64,000 nucleotides of DNA from the NCBI RefSeq assembly GCF_029893805.1, contig NZ_JARXYP010000002.1, forward strand, positions 992,001 through 1,056,000, written 5' to 3'. The DNA comes from Streptomyces sp. SAI-135 (GTDB taxonomy: Bacteria; Actinomycetota; Actinomycetes; Streptomycetales; Streptomycetaceae). A model generated the notes under the pieces. That model made no database searches. It was not told where the DNA came from and saw only the letters and a list, made by a program, of their open reading frames with translations. Below, piece by piece: positions 1 to 7,885 of the stretch; position 1 is the stretch's first letter, and each line of letters opens with the position of its first letter. The translations under genes were made by a program, and so were the position numbers.

Positions 1-336
1 GTCCGTACGTCCCCGCTGCGGGGCAGTCGCTGGTCGGCACCGCTGACGGTGTGCGCGTGCCTGGCCTTCAGTGCCGTCTTCGAGATGCTGGAGTGGGCGG
101 CCGCGGTGACCGGCGGTCAGGCGGCGGACGCCTACCTGGCCACGCAGGGCGATGTGTGGGACACCCAGTGGGACATGTTCTGCGCGCTGATCGGCGCCAC
201 GGTGTCCGTGCTCGTGCTGGGCCGCCCGCACGACCGGCAACTGGAGGGCCTGCGCGTCACTCCGTCGTGTAGCGGCGCCGGGTCCACAGGGGCACGCCGA
301 ACCAGCACGTCAGGTACCAGGCCACTACTCCCGTGA
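1..336 (+). CDS. DUF2238 (YjdF-like) integral membrane protein, 3' part only
   Basis: The reading frame is open from base 1, so the gene starts outside the window and about 111 C-terminal residues are visible. The stretch FEMLEWAAA, followed by a GGQAADAYLATQGD-type segment and WDTQWDM, is the conserved core of the DUF2238/YjdF family of small polytopic membrane proteins of unknown function. A hydrophobic segment (about residues 60-71 of the visible part) follows. After LEGLR the translation becomes Ser/Thr/Arg-rich and runs into the tail of the convergent DUF6328 gene, so the two genes overlap by 80 bp; the functional end may be near codon 85. Family assignment is from motif recognition; function is unknown. 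Confidence 0.75.
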   Translation, partial: VRTSPLRGSRWSAPLTVCACLAFSAVFEMLEWAAAVTGGQAADAYLATQGDVWDTQWDMFCALIGATVSVLVLGRPHDRQLEGLRVTPSCSGAGSTGARRTSTSGTRPLLP

Positions 337-742
337 CCAGCCAGGGCACCCAGTCGTCGTGGGTCGCGACCCGCAGGATCAGCAGCAGGGCGCAGGTCAT
401 CGTCGTCAGCAGCAGGACCAGCCCGACGAAGGTCAGCCGGGAGGCGATCCGCACGGCCTGGGGCTTGATGCGCCGCCCCGAGACCAGGCGGTGCAGGGAG
501 ACCGGTCCGATCAGGGCACCGGTGGCGCAGGAGCCGAGGACGACCGTCACGATGTAGATGACCTGGTCGGTGTCGGTCAGCTGGGTGTACCGCGGGGTGA
601 ACACCACGGTGAGCAGGAAGCCGAACAGAATCTGCACACCCGTCTGCGCGACCCGTATCTCCTGGATGAGTTCGCCCCACATGCGGTCCGCGCGCTCTTC
701 CTCGGTCTCGTCGCGGCCTGTCCGTCTCACCGTGTCGACCAT
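257..742 (-). CDS. DUF6328 family membrane protein
   Basis: This 161-residue protein begins with a charged soluble head (about residues 1-30, rich in Glu and Arg) containing ERADRMWGELIQEIRVAQTG. Four hydrophobic segments follow (about 36-54, 66-86, 102-124 and 131-150), and the protein ends in RRRYTTE. The ELIQEIRVAQTGVQILFGFLL core is typical of the actinobacterial DUF6328 family, whose function is unknown. It probably sits in the cytoplasmic membrane. Its 3' end overlaps the convergent DUF2238 gene. The ATG start at 742 is the only good one and places the conserved region at the expected distance. Confidence 0.85.
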   Translation of the reverse strand: MVDTVRRTGRDETEEERADRMWGELIQEIRVAQTGVQILFGFLLTVVFTPRYTQLTDTDQVIYIVTVVLGSCATGALIGPVSLHRLVSGRRIKPQAVRIASRLTFVGLVLLLTTMTCALLLILRVATHDDWVPWLVTGVVAWYLTCWFGVPLWTRRRYTTE

Positions 743-777
743 GCGGTACGGGTATCCGGTGGCTGATCGTTCAAACA

Positions 778-821
778 GCCCGGCTCCGGGACCGGCGAGC
801 TGCCGGGTCCCGGAGCCGGGC
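778..821 (-). terminator. Strong GC hairpin downstream of the aldo/keto reductase
   Basis: Positions 778-793 and 806-821 are perfect 16-bp reverse complements around a 12-nt loop. The hairpin lies 5 bp after the stop codon of the aldo/keto reductase at 827 and before the start of the next minus-strand gene at 742. There is no U-tract, as is common for Streptomyces terminators. Confidence 0.75.
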
Positions 822-826
822 GGCGG

Positions 827-1810
827 TCACCAGCGGTTCTCGACCTGGTCCTTGATGCGACGGTCGTAGAGGTCGCGGACGGCCGCGAGGGTGTCCTCGG
901 ACAGCGGCGGCAGCTTGGCGGCGGCCGCGTTGGCGCGGGCCTGCTCGGGGTTGCGGGCGCCGGGGATCACGGTGGTGACGCCGGGCTGCTCGATGATCCA
1001 GCGCAGCGCGAGCTGGGCCGGGGTGTAGCCCTCGGGCGCGAGAGCGGTGAACTCGGCGGCGGCCTCGACACCGGTGGCGTAGTCGACGCCGGAGAAGGTC
1101 TCGCCGACGTCGAAGGCCTCGCCGTGCCGGTTGTAGGCGCGGTGGTCGTTCTCCGGGAAGACCGTGTCCCTGGTGTACTTGCCGGACAGCAGGCCCGAGG
1201 CCAGCGGGACGCGGGCGATGATGCCGACGCCGGCCTCCTGGGCGGCGGGCAGCACCTCGCGCAGCGGCTTCATGCGGAAGGCGTTGAGGATGATCTGCAC
1301 GCTCGCCACACCCGGCCGGGCGATCGCGGTCAGCGCCTCCTCACAGGTCTCGACGCTGACGCCGTAGTGGGCGATGCGCTCCTCCTCGACCAGGGTGTCG
1401 AGGGCGTCGAAGACCTCGTCGGTGGAGTACACGGGCGTCGGCGGGCAGTGCAGCTGGACCAGGTCGATGCGGTCGACGCCGAGGTTGCGGCGGGAACGGT
1501 CGTTCCAGGCGCGGAAGTTGTCGAGGACGTAGTTCTCGGGGATCTGGTCGACGCGGCGGCCCATCTTCGTCGCGACCAGCACATGCAGGTCGGGCCGGCT
1601 GCTGAGGAAGGTGGCGATGGTCTGCTCGCTGCGTCCGTCGCCGTACACGTCCGCCGTGTCGAAGAAGGTGACCCCCGACTCGGCGGCCGCCTCCAGCACC
1701 GCGAGGGCTTCCTTGTCGTCGACGTCCCCCCAGTCGGCCCCCAGCTGCCAGGTGCCGAGTCCGACGACGGATGCGTGCTGCTGCGACCTGCCGAATGTGC
1801 GCTCGTCCAT
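827..1810 (-). CDS. Aldo/keto reductase
   Basis: A 327-residue soluble (beta/alpha)8 oxidoreductase that should use NADPH to reduce carbonyl compounds. The catalytic tetrad of the superfamily is visible: Asp51 and Tyr56 in FFDTADVYGDG, Lys82 in ATKMG, and His121 in LVQLHCPP. The C-terminal phosphate-binding segment reads VIPGARNPEQARANAAA. Length matches the family. It is monocistronic, followed by a perfect hairpin, and is one of three aldo/keto reductases in the window. The sequence does not reveal its physiological substrate. Confidence 0.92.
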   Translation of the reverse strand: MDERTFGRSQQHASVVGLGTWQLGADWGDVDDKEALAVLEAAAESGVTFFDTADVYGDGRSEQTIATFLSSRPDLHVLVATKMGRRVDQIPENYVLDNFRAWNDRSRRNLGVDRIDLVQLHCPPTPVYSTDEVFDALDTLVEEERIAHYGVSVETCEEALTAIARPGVASVQIILNAFRMKPLREVLPAAQEAGVGIIARVPLASGLLSGKYTRDTVFPENDHRAYNRHGEAFDVGETFSGVDYATGVEAAAEFTALAPEGYTPAQLALRWIIEQPGVTTVIPGARNPEQARANAAAAKLPPLSEDTLAAVRDLYDRRIKDQVENRW

Positions 1811-1946
1811 GGGGTCAGTGTGTCATCCGCCACCGATCTGCGCGGAACGGGTCGCTCCGGGGCGGGACCTGTGCATTGTTCACTCGCACGGGTGATACGC
1901 AGCCCCGTGGGGCATGCACGTGTCAACGTCCGCCTAGCGTGACCCC

Positions 1947-3659
1947 GTGACTGATCGTTTCGTGAGCAACCACCCGCAGGACAACCCGTCCTGGACCCGT
2001 CGCGGCTTCCTCATGAGCGCCGCCGCCCTCACTGCCGTACCGATCCTGCTGCCGGCCGATCCCGCGGCCGCGGCCGCGGAACTGCCCGACTTCCCGGCGG
2101 GCGTGGCCCTGCGGCGTTCGGCGTACCGGAACTGGGTCGGCGAGATCACCGCCGACGGGCTGTGGGCCTGTTCGCCGACCGGCCCCGACCAGGTGGTCGA
2201 GGTCGTCAACTGGGCCTGGCGGCACGGCTGGCGGGTCCGCGCGCGGGGTTCCTCGCACGGCTGGTCACCCCTCACCGTGACCGAGGGCACCACCTCGGAC
2301 GCGCCCGTCCTCCTCGTCGACACCGCCTCCCACCTCACCGGTCTGTCACTGGACTCCGCCTCCGCCGTGCGGGCCGGCACCGGTGTCACGCTGGAGGAAC
2401 TGCTCACCTATCTGGAGGAGCACGGACTCGGGGTCACCGCCGCGCCCGCACCCGGCGACCTCACGCTGGGCGGGGCCCTGGCGATCGACGCGCACGGCAC
2501 CGCCGTACCGGCCGCCGGGGAGCAACGGCAGCCGGGACAGACGTACGGCTCGCTGAGCAATCGCATCCTGTCGCTGACGGCGGTGGTGTGGGACGAGGAG
2601 AGCGGGGCGTACGCGCTGCGCACCTTCAGCCGCGCCGAGGCCGACAGCGCCGCCCTGCTCACCCATCTGGGACGGACCTTCGTCACCGAGGTCGTGCTGC
2701 GGGTGGGCGCGAACAGCAATCTGCGCTGTGTGAGCCGGGTCGACATCCCGGCCGCGGAGCTCTTCGCCGCGCCCGGCGGCGACGGGCGGACCTTCGCGAG
2801 CTTCCTGGAGAATGCCGGACGCGTCGAGGCGATCTGGTTCGCCTACACGGAGTTCCCGTGGCTGAAGGTGTGGAGCGTGGCGCCGACCAGGCCGCTGACC
2901 TCGCGGCGCGTGACCTCACCGTACAACTACCCCTTCTCCGACAACGTCCCGACCGTGGTGGCGGACCTGGCCGGGCGAATGGTGTCGGACGCGGCCTGGT
3001 ACCTGGCTCCGGTGCTCGGGAACGCGCAGCTCGACGTGGCGGCCGTGGGGCTCACGGCGACGCTGTCGGCGGACATCTGGGGGCCGTCCAAGAACACGCT
3101 GCTCTACATCAGGCCGACCACGCTGCGGGTGACCGCGAACGGGTACGCGGTCCTGACCGGCCGGGACCAGGTGCAGCGGGTGGTCTCCGAGTTCACGGAC
3201 TTCTACCGGGAGCGGCTGGCCGCCTACACCGCCCGGGGGAAGTTCCCGGTCAACGGGACGGTGGAGATCAGGGTGACCGGGCTCGACGATCCGGCCGAGG
3301 CCGAGCTGGACGGGGCGCGGGCCCCGCTGCTGTCGGCGCTGCGGGAGGACCGGGCGCGTCCCGAGTGGGACACGGCGGTGTGGCTGGACATCCTGACGCT
3401 GCCGGGGACGCCGTACGCGGAGGCCTTCCTGCGGGAGATCGAGCAGTTCCTGTTCGAGGGCTGGGAGGGGACGCGTGTCGAGTGGTCCAAGGGCTGGGCC
3501 TACACCGACGACGACGTGTGGGCGGACGAGGAGGTGCTGGGGACGACGATTCCCGGGTCGTTCGGCGAGGCGGTGTGGGGGCAGGCGGCGGGCGTGCTGG
3601 ACCGGCTCGATCCGCACGGCGTGTTCGGCAACGCCTTCCTGGACCGGCTGTTCCGCTAG
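1947..3659 (+). CDS. Tat-exported FAD-binding oxidase, cholesterol oxidase (type II)-like
   Basis: This 570-residue protein starts with a Tat signal peptide: RRGFLMSAAAL near residues 18-28, then an Ala-rich h-region and cleavage near residue 44. The mature part has a VAO-type FAD-binding domain (about residues 60-250) with RARGSSHGWSP around 98-108, where type II cholesterol oxidases attach FAD to His. The C-terminal half matches the cholesterol-oxidase substrate-binding domain (for example VEWSKGWAYT near 510). It is probably secreted folded and oxidises a sterol or similar alcohol with O2. The GTG start is preceded by TAGCGT (1935-1940) six bases upstream and no Shine-Dalgarno, suggesting a leaderless transcript. 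The substrate is inferred from the family only. Confidence 0.85.
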   Translation: MTDRFVSNHPQDNPSWTRRGFLMSAAALTAVPILLPADPAAAAAELPDFPAGVALRRSAYRNWVGEITADGLWACSPTGPDQVVEVVNWAWRHGWRVRARGSSHGWSPLTVTEGTTSDAPVLLVDTASHLTGLSLDSASAVRAGTGVTLEELLTYLEEHGLGVTAAPAPGDLTLGGALAIDAHGTAVPAAGEQRQPGQTYGSLSNRILSLTAVVWDEESGAYALRTFSRAEADSAALLTHLGRTFVTEVVLRVGANSNLRCVSRVDIPAAELFAAPGGDGRTFASFLENAGRVEAIWFAYTEFPWLKVWSVAPTRPLTSRRVTSPYNYPFSDNVPTVVADLAGRMVSDAAWYLAPVLGNAQLDVAAVGLTATLSADIWGPSKNTLLYIRPTTLRVTANGYAVLTGRDQVQRVVSEFTDFYRERLAAYTARGKFPVNGTVEIRVTGLDDPAEAELDGARAPLLSALREDRARPEWDTAVWLDILTLPGTPYAEAFLREIEQFLFEGWEGTRVEWSKGWAYTDDDVWADEEVLGTTIPGSFGEAVWGQAAGVLDRLDPHGVFGNAFLDRLFR

Positions 3660-4240
3660 GGCGTCAAGTGGGCCTGCACCGTGGGGGCGTAGCGGTCCAC
3701 GAGGTCGTCCACGGCTCTCGCCCGCAGCTCGGCGCCCCGGGCGATGCCGTACATCACGCCCAGGCCGAGGAGGGTGCCCACCGCCAGTTCGGCGCGCAGG
3801 CCTGCGTCGGGGCCCGGCAGCCGCTCCGCGAGGCGGTCGACCACCTGGGCGCGGAAGTTGACCCTCAGGATGTCGCCGTGTTCGCCCTGGACGGGGGCGA
3901 AGGCGATCCGGAGCAGGGGGTCGGCGCCGCGTTCGATCTGGCCGGTGAGGACGTGGCGGACCATGTGGCGGCCCAGCTCGTCCAGGGGTGCGTCCAGCAG
4001 GGCCGTCGCGTCGGACGCGAAGGACATGACGCGCGCGAGGAGGGCGTCCTTGTTGCCGAAGTACTTCACGATCAACGGCGGGCTGACACCGGCCCGTTCG
4101 GCGACCGCCTTGAGGGTGATGTCGGCGTGGGGGGTGCGGGCCAGGAGGTAGCGGGCCGCCTTGAGGATGGCGGCCCGGGTCGCCTCGGCGTCCCGACGGG
4201 CGGGTGCGGCGGTGGGGGGCGTGGGGCTCACGGCACTCAT
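3656..4240 (-). CDS. TetR/AcrR family regulator of the adjacent MFS exporter
   Basis: A 194-residue repressor-type protein. The N-terminal helix-turn-helix spans about residues 20-65 (AILKAARYLL ... ITLKAVAERAGVSPPLIVKYFGNKDALLARV), followed by a helical ligand-binding domain. Its ATG overlaps the stop of a 43-codon ORF as ATGA, and that ORF in turn overlaps the MFS gene, so exporter and regulator are translationally coupled. Two 16-bp palindromes upstream of the MFS gene (5876-5914) are its probable operators, giving autoregulation. Its 3' end overlaps the convergent oxidase gene by 4 bp. Confidence 0.9.
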   Translation of the reverse strand: MSAVSPTPPTAAPARRDAEATRAAILKAARYLLARTPHADITLKAVAERAGVSPPLIVKYFGNKDALLARVMSFASDATALLDAPLDELGRHMVRHVLTGQIERGADPLLRIAFAPVQGEHGDILRVNFRAQVVDRLAERLPGPDAGLRAELAVGTLLGLGVMYGIARGAELRARAVDDLVDRYAPTVQAHLTP

Positions 4241-4368
4241 GCTCCCTCCATGACCCTGTCCCCCGCACCCGGGGTACCGCCCCCGGACGCGGAGTCACCG
4301 GGAATCGTCAGGGCCACCACGTAGCGGCCAGGTGCGGCGGTCGAAACCAGCGACCTCACCGCACTCAT
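4237..4368 (-). CDS. 43-codon chimeric ORF created by a tandem duplication (doubtful gene)
   Basis: This ORF overlaps the MFS stop (ATGA) at its start and the TetR ATG (ATGA) at its end. Its first residues MSAVRSLVSTAAPGR resemble the TetR start MSAVSPTPPTAAPAR, and its last part (LTIPGD ... MEGA) resembles the MFS C-terminus (LTIPGD ... MEGA). It is therefore a recombined copy of the gene junction rather than a conserved gene. It may be translated simply because it carries a copied ribosome-binding site and keeps ribosomes moving from MFS to TetR. Confidence 0.35.
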   Translation of the reverse strand: MSAVRSLVSTAAPGRYVVALTIPGDSASGGGTPGAGDRVMEGA

Positions 4369-4494
4369 GCTCCCTCCATCGCCCCGTCCCGCGCGCCCCG
4401 GGTGCCGCCACCGGCCCGGCGGGGGCCCCCGGGCGTGGCGTCGCCGGGGATGGTGAGGGCTGCCGCGCAGGCCGCGAGGGCGACCGCACCGGCC
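4237..4494. repeat. 128-bp imperfect tandem duplication at the MFS-TetR junction
   Basis: The block from the TetR start codon back through the MFS 3' end occurs twice with a 128-bp period. The CATGCTCCCTCCAT element at 4238 recurs at 4366, and the LTIPGD-coding block near 4300-4320 recurs near 4435-4455. The copies have diverged, especially in the GC-rich linker between LTIPGD and MEGA, so the event is not recent. The outer limit of the second copy is approximate. Confidence 0.75.
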
Positions 4495-5843
4495 ATGGCG
4501 AAGGCCAGGAGATAGCCGTGCAGGGTGGGCATGGGGGCGCCGCCCACCGGGCTGGTGTGGTGGACCAGTACCGCTGCGACCGCCGCACTGGAGGTGGCCT
4601 GGCCGATGGTGCGCATCAGGACGTTGACGCCGTTGGCGGAGGCGGTCTGCTCGGCGGGGACGGCACGCAGGATCAGGGTGGGCAGGGCCGAGTAGGCGAG
4701 GGTGGTGCCGGTGGACACCACGGTCGCGCCCAGGATGACCATCCACAGGTCACGGCTGTCCGCGATGCGCACCCCGTAGCCGCACGCGATGACCGCGGCG
4801 CCGAGGGCGAGCGTGACGCGCGGGCCGCGGGAGGCGGAGATCCGGGCGGAGAGCGGGGAGAACAGCAGCATGGTGACGCCGCCGGGCAGCAGGCACAGGC
4901 CGGTGGCCACGATCGACAGGCCCAGTCCGTAGCCGGTGGCCTTCGGTGCCTGGACGAGTTGGGCCGTCACCAGGGAGTTGGCGTAGAACGCGAAACCGGT
5001 GAGCAGGGCGGCCACATGGGACAGGCCCACCCGCGGCCGGGTGACCAGCCGCAGGTCCACCAGGGGCTGCTCGGTGCGCAGTTGGCGCCACCACCACAGG
5101 GCAAGGACGGCGACGGACACCAGGAAGAGGCCGAGGACGCGGGGGCTGCCCCAGCCCCACTGGCCGCCCTGGGAGACCCCGAGCAGCAGGCTGACCAGGC
5201 CGACGGCCAGTCCCAGGGCGCCCGGGACGTCGAAGCGGCCCGGCCGGCGCACCGGGGACTCGCGGACCGCCCACGACACGGCCGCGACGCCGAGGGCGCC
5301 GAGGACGCCGGTCATCCAGAACATGGTGTGCCAGTCGGCGTACTGGACGACCATGGCGGCCAGCGGCAGGCCCAGCGCGGCACCGATCCCGACGGTGGAA
5401 CTCATCATCGCGACCGCCGAACCCCGGCGCTCGGGCGGCAGCTCGTCGCGCAGGATGCTGATCGACAGCGGCACCACGGAGGCGGCGGCACCCTGGAGGG
5501 CGCGGGCCGCGATGAGCACGGTGATGTCGGACGACAGGGCGCACATCACCGAGCCGGCCGTCATGAGGACCAGGGACGCCGTCAGCACCTTGCGCTTGCC
5601 GCACATGTCACCGGCGCGGCCGAGCACCGGGGTGAGGACCGCTCCGGCCAGCAGGGTCGCGGTGACCATCCAGGAGACCGCGCCCGCCGAGGAGTGCGTC
5701 AGCCGGGGCAGGTCCGGCAGCAGGGGGACGACCACGGTCTGCATGACGGCCATGAGCATGCCGCACATCGCCAGCACCGGCACGGTGAGCCGGGCCCGCA
5801 GGCCGCTTCCGCGGGGCGGGGATATCGGGCCCTGCTGATCCAT
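4365..5843 (-). CDS. MFS drug exporter, DHA2 (14-TM) family
   Basis: A 492-residue proton-driven exporter. Fourteen hydrophobic segments are visible, and motif A-like LGRAGDMCGKRKVL lies between TM2 and TM3, as in the EmrB/QacA group. The ATG at 5843 is chosen because GGAG lies 6-9 bases upstream, and the upstream in-frame codons would run into the operator region. It is the first gene of a coupled MFS-small ORF-TetR unit, so it is likely induced by a toxic compound sensed by the TetR protein. The last 30 residues are a Gly/Arg-rich tail that has been duplicated downstream. The substrate cannot be read from sequence. Confidence 0.92.
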   Translation of the reverse strand: MDQQGPISPPRGSGLRARLTVPVLAMCGMLMAVMQTVVVPLLPDLPRLTHSSAGAVSWMVTATLLAGAVLTPVLGRAGDMCGKRKVLTASLVLMTAGSVMCALSSDITVLIAARALQGAAASVVPLSISILRDELPPERRGSAVAMMSSTVGIGAALGLPLAAMVVQYADWHTMFWMTGVLGALGVAAVSWAVRESPVRRPGRFDVPGALGLAVGLVSLLLGVSQGGQWGWGSPRVLGLFLVSVAVLALWWWRQLRTEQPLVDLRLVTRPRVGLSHVAALLTGFAFYANSLVTAQLVQAPKATGYGLGLSIVATGLCLLPGGVTMLLFSPLSARISASRGPRVTLALGAAVIACGYGVRIADSRDLWMVILGATVVSTGTTLAYSALPTLILRAVPAEQTASANGVNVLMRTIGQATSSAAVAAVLVHHTSPVGGAPMPTLHGYLLAFAMAGAVALAACAAALTIPGDATPGGPRRAGGGTRGARDGAMEGA

Positions 5844-5875
5844 CGGCGCTCCGGATTCGAAAAGGAGAACAGCGG

Positions 5876-5914
5876 GTGAATGGCAATTCACTTTAGCGGT
5901 GAATCACCATTCAC
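5876..5914. promoter_or_regulatory. Tandem TetR-type operators upstream of the MFS gene
   Basis: Two 16-bp palindromes of the form GTGAAT-N4-ATTCAC lie at 5876-5891 and 5899-5914, with centres 23 bp apart. They also form one long imperfect inverted repeat. They lie 33-71 bp upstream of the MFS start, where a TetR dimer pair would block the promoter. Palindromes are seen directly; the binding protein is inferred from the TetR gene in the same unit. Confidence 0.75.
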
Positions 5915-5938
5915 CCCAACTCCTGCCGGGTTCTGCGG

Positions 5939-7150
5939 CTACTTGCGGGAGGCCAGCTCCCGGGCGTGCACGCCGCGCGCGATCCTCGGTCCGAGCCAGC
6001 GCTTGAACCTGCGCAGCACCTCAAGGCGCCCGGCGGCCCGGTCGATCCGGTAGTACAGCTGCGGCGGGACGTAGGGCAGCAGCGGCGAGTGCCGCTGGCC
6101 GAGCAGGGCGAACATCTGCTCCGGGGGCAGGTCGATGTAGCGGGGCAGGTTCTCGTACCACTGGGCGCTGTGGCGGGCCGCACTCTGGACGGAGAGCAGC
6201 TCCGACTTGCGCTGCCGCTCGTACCGGGCGAGCGCCTGGGGAAGCTCGCCGTGCGTGCACAGGGCGTCGGCCAGGGCGATGGCGTCCTCCAGGGCGAGGG
6301 TGGTGCCGGCGCCGATGGAGTAGTGGGTGGTGTGGGCGGCGTCGCCGAGCAGGACGAGGTTGTCGCGGTGCCAGGTGCGGTTGGTGAGGGTGCGGAAGTT
6401 CAGCCACTGGGCGCTGCCGGAGCCGGTGGAGCGGCCGATCAGCGGGTGGCCGTCGAGGACGTCGTCGAACAGCTTCTCCAGCAGGGCGAGTCCGTCGGCC
6501 TCTTCGGCGGCGCCGAGGCCGAGGCCGGTCCAGGTCGTCGGTGCGCACTCGACGACGACGGTGCTGCGCTCGGGGCTGAAGGCGTAGCCGTAGCACCAGA
6601 TCCAGCCGTGGTCGGTCTCGACGAAGGCGAAGGTGAAGGAGTCGAAGACCTTGCTGGTGCCGAGCCAGATGTAGTGGTTGCGGCCCGCTTCGACCTCGGC
6701 CCCGAAGTGCTCGGCGTGCCCGGTGCGCAGGGCGCTGCGCACGCCGTCGCCGGCCACGACGAGGTCGGCCGCGGGGAGGTTCCCGAGGGTGATCTCGTGC
6801 TCGAACTCCAGCCGCACCCCCAGCGATCGGGCCCGGGCGGCGAGGATCTCAAGGAGGCGGTGGCGGCCGATGCCGAACCCCTCGTCGCTGGGCCGCCGGG
6901 TGACCAGGTCGCGCACCCGGGCCTCGCCCTGGTTCCAGGTGACGGAGGCCTCCTCGATCGCGCGGGCCGACTCGGGGTCGTGCACGTGGAGCTTGTCGAG
7001 CAGTCCGCGCCAGTAGGTGACGCCCCAGCCGTAGGTCGAGCCCTCCGGGTCGCGCTCGTGGACCGTGATGTCGTGGGACGGGTCCTGCCGTTTCAGCAGG
7101 ATCGAGAGATACAGGCCGGCGGGCCCGCCGCCGACGCAGGCGACCTTCAC
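5939..7150 (-). CDS. FAD-dependent monooxygenase (salicylyl-CoA/aromatic hydroxylase-like)
   Basis: A group A flavoprotein monooxygenase of 403 residues. It has the N-terminal dinucleotide-binding fold VACVGGGPAGLYLSILL and the DG motif region VVAGDGVRSALR near residue 150. The second FAD contact is NLVLLGDAAHTTHYSIGAG near residue 270. The layout and STYGWGVTYWRG segment resemble the FAD half of salicylyl-CoA 5-hydroxylases and anthraniloyl-CoA monooxygenases, without their second domain. It should hydroxylate an aromatic ring using NAD(P)H and O2. The GTG at 7150 has AGGGG five bases upstream; a GTG two codons earlier (7156) is possible. It lies beside, but separate from, the MFS unit. Confidence 0.85.
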   Translation of the reverse strand: MKVACVGGGPAGLYLSILLKRQDPSHDITVHERDPEGSTYGWGVTYWRGLLDKLHVHDPESARAIEEASVTWNQGEARVRDLVTRRPSDEGFGIGRHRLLEILAARARSLGVRLEFEHEITLGNLPAADLVVAGDGVRSALRTGHAEHFGAEVEAGRNHYIWLGTSKVFDSFTFAFVETDHGWIWCYGYAFSPERSTVVVECAPTTWTGLGLGAAEEADGLALLEKLFDDVLDGHPLIGRSTGSGSAQWLNFRTLTNRTWHRDNLVLLGDAAHTTHYSIGAGTTLALEDAIALADALCTHGELPQALARYERQRKSELLSVQSAARHSAQWYENLPRYIDLPPEQMFALLGQRHSPLLPYVPPQLYYRIDRAAGRLEVLRRFKRWLGPRIARGVHARELASRK

Positions 7151-7490
7151 AAGCACCCCTAGGAATTACCCAAAGCGGTCAATTGGCAACGCAGAGTAGC
7201 AGCAGGGGCTTGCCGGACCCTTGCTCCGGTTCGCGCCACTTTCGGCACGTGAGGCGGGCCACTACCAGGGCGTTCACCCGCAAAGGATCTTCGGATCCGC
7301 CACTCGCGGGAGAAGGAATTCCTCCGTCCGGGTACCGGCAAGCCCTCTCCACAGCAAGATCATCTTTGTTCAACGCTGTACGACATGTAGGTAATTGTCT
7401 GGATCACAGCCAACCGGCCACGAGCGATTTCTCCCGCTCTCACCAGGGCCGATAGGCATGCGGAGTCCGACGACTCAGGAGGAACACCGC
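7151..7490. other. Intergenic region between the FAD monooxygenase and melC1
   Basis: About 340 bp holding the divergent promoters of the monooxygenase and the tyrosinase operon. Base composition is more AT-rich than the surrounding genes. No convincing ORF or perfect palindrome was found. The only clear signal is AGGAGG at 7478-7483, the ribosome-binding site of melC1. Confidence 0.6.
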
Positions 7491-7853
7491 ATGCCGGAAC
7501 TCACCCGCCGTACCGCCCTCACCGCGACGGCCGCCCTCGCCGCGACGGCCGTCGCCGCCCCGCGCGCTGTGGCCGATGAGCACCACCACGACTCCCCCGG
7601 CCACCTCGACTCCCCCGGCCCCTTCGACGAGGTCTACAAGGGCCGCCGGATACAGGGCCGGTCCACCGGGGGCCACCACGGCGGCTACCGGGTGACGGTC
7701 GACGGCGTGGAGCTGCACGTGATGCGCAACGCCGACGGCACCTGGATCAGCGTCGTCAGCCACTACGACCCGGTGCCCACCCCGCGTGCCGCCGCACGGG
7801 CCGCCGTCGACGAGCTCCAGGGCGCGCGACTGCTGCCCTTCCCCGCCAACTGA
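7491..7853 (+). CDS. melC1: Tyrosinase cofactor / copper chaperone MelC1
   Basis: A 120-residue caddie protein that delivers copper to apo-tyrosinase and carries it through the Tat pathway. It starts with a Tat-like signal ([15 protein letters not shown]), followed by a His-rich segment (DEHHHD) and the conserved MelC1 core. This core includes [10 protein letters not shown], a [14 protein letters not shown] block and a C-terminal [10 protein letters not shown]. The ATG at 7491 has AGGAGG eight bases upstream. It forms an operon with melC2, 32 bp downstream, as in other Streptomyces melanin loci. Confidence 0.96.
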   Translation: MPELTRRTALTATAALAATAVAAPRAVADEHHHDSPGHLDSPGPFDEVYKGRRIQGRSTGGHHGGYRVTVDGVELHVMRNADGTWISVVSHYDPVPTPRAAARAAVDELQGARLLPFPAN

Positions 7854-7885
7854 CCGTCCCGTACGCCTTTTTGGAGCACCCGCAC

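Noticed and set aside
2162..4324. 720-codon open frame on the plus strand
   Set aside because: It is an alternative frame of the cholesterol-oxidase-like gene that continues antisense to the TetR gene. Composition is typical of a GC-driven shadow.
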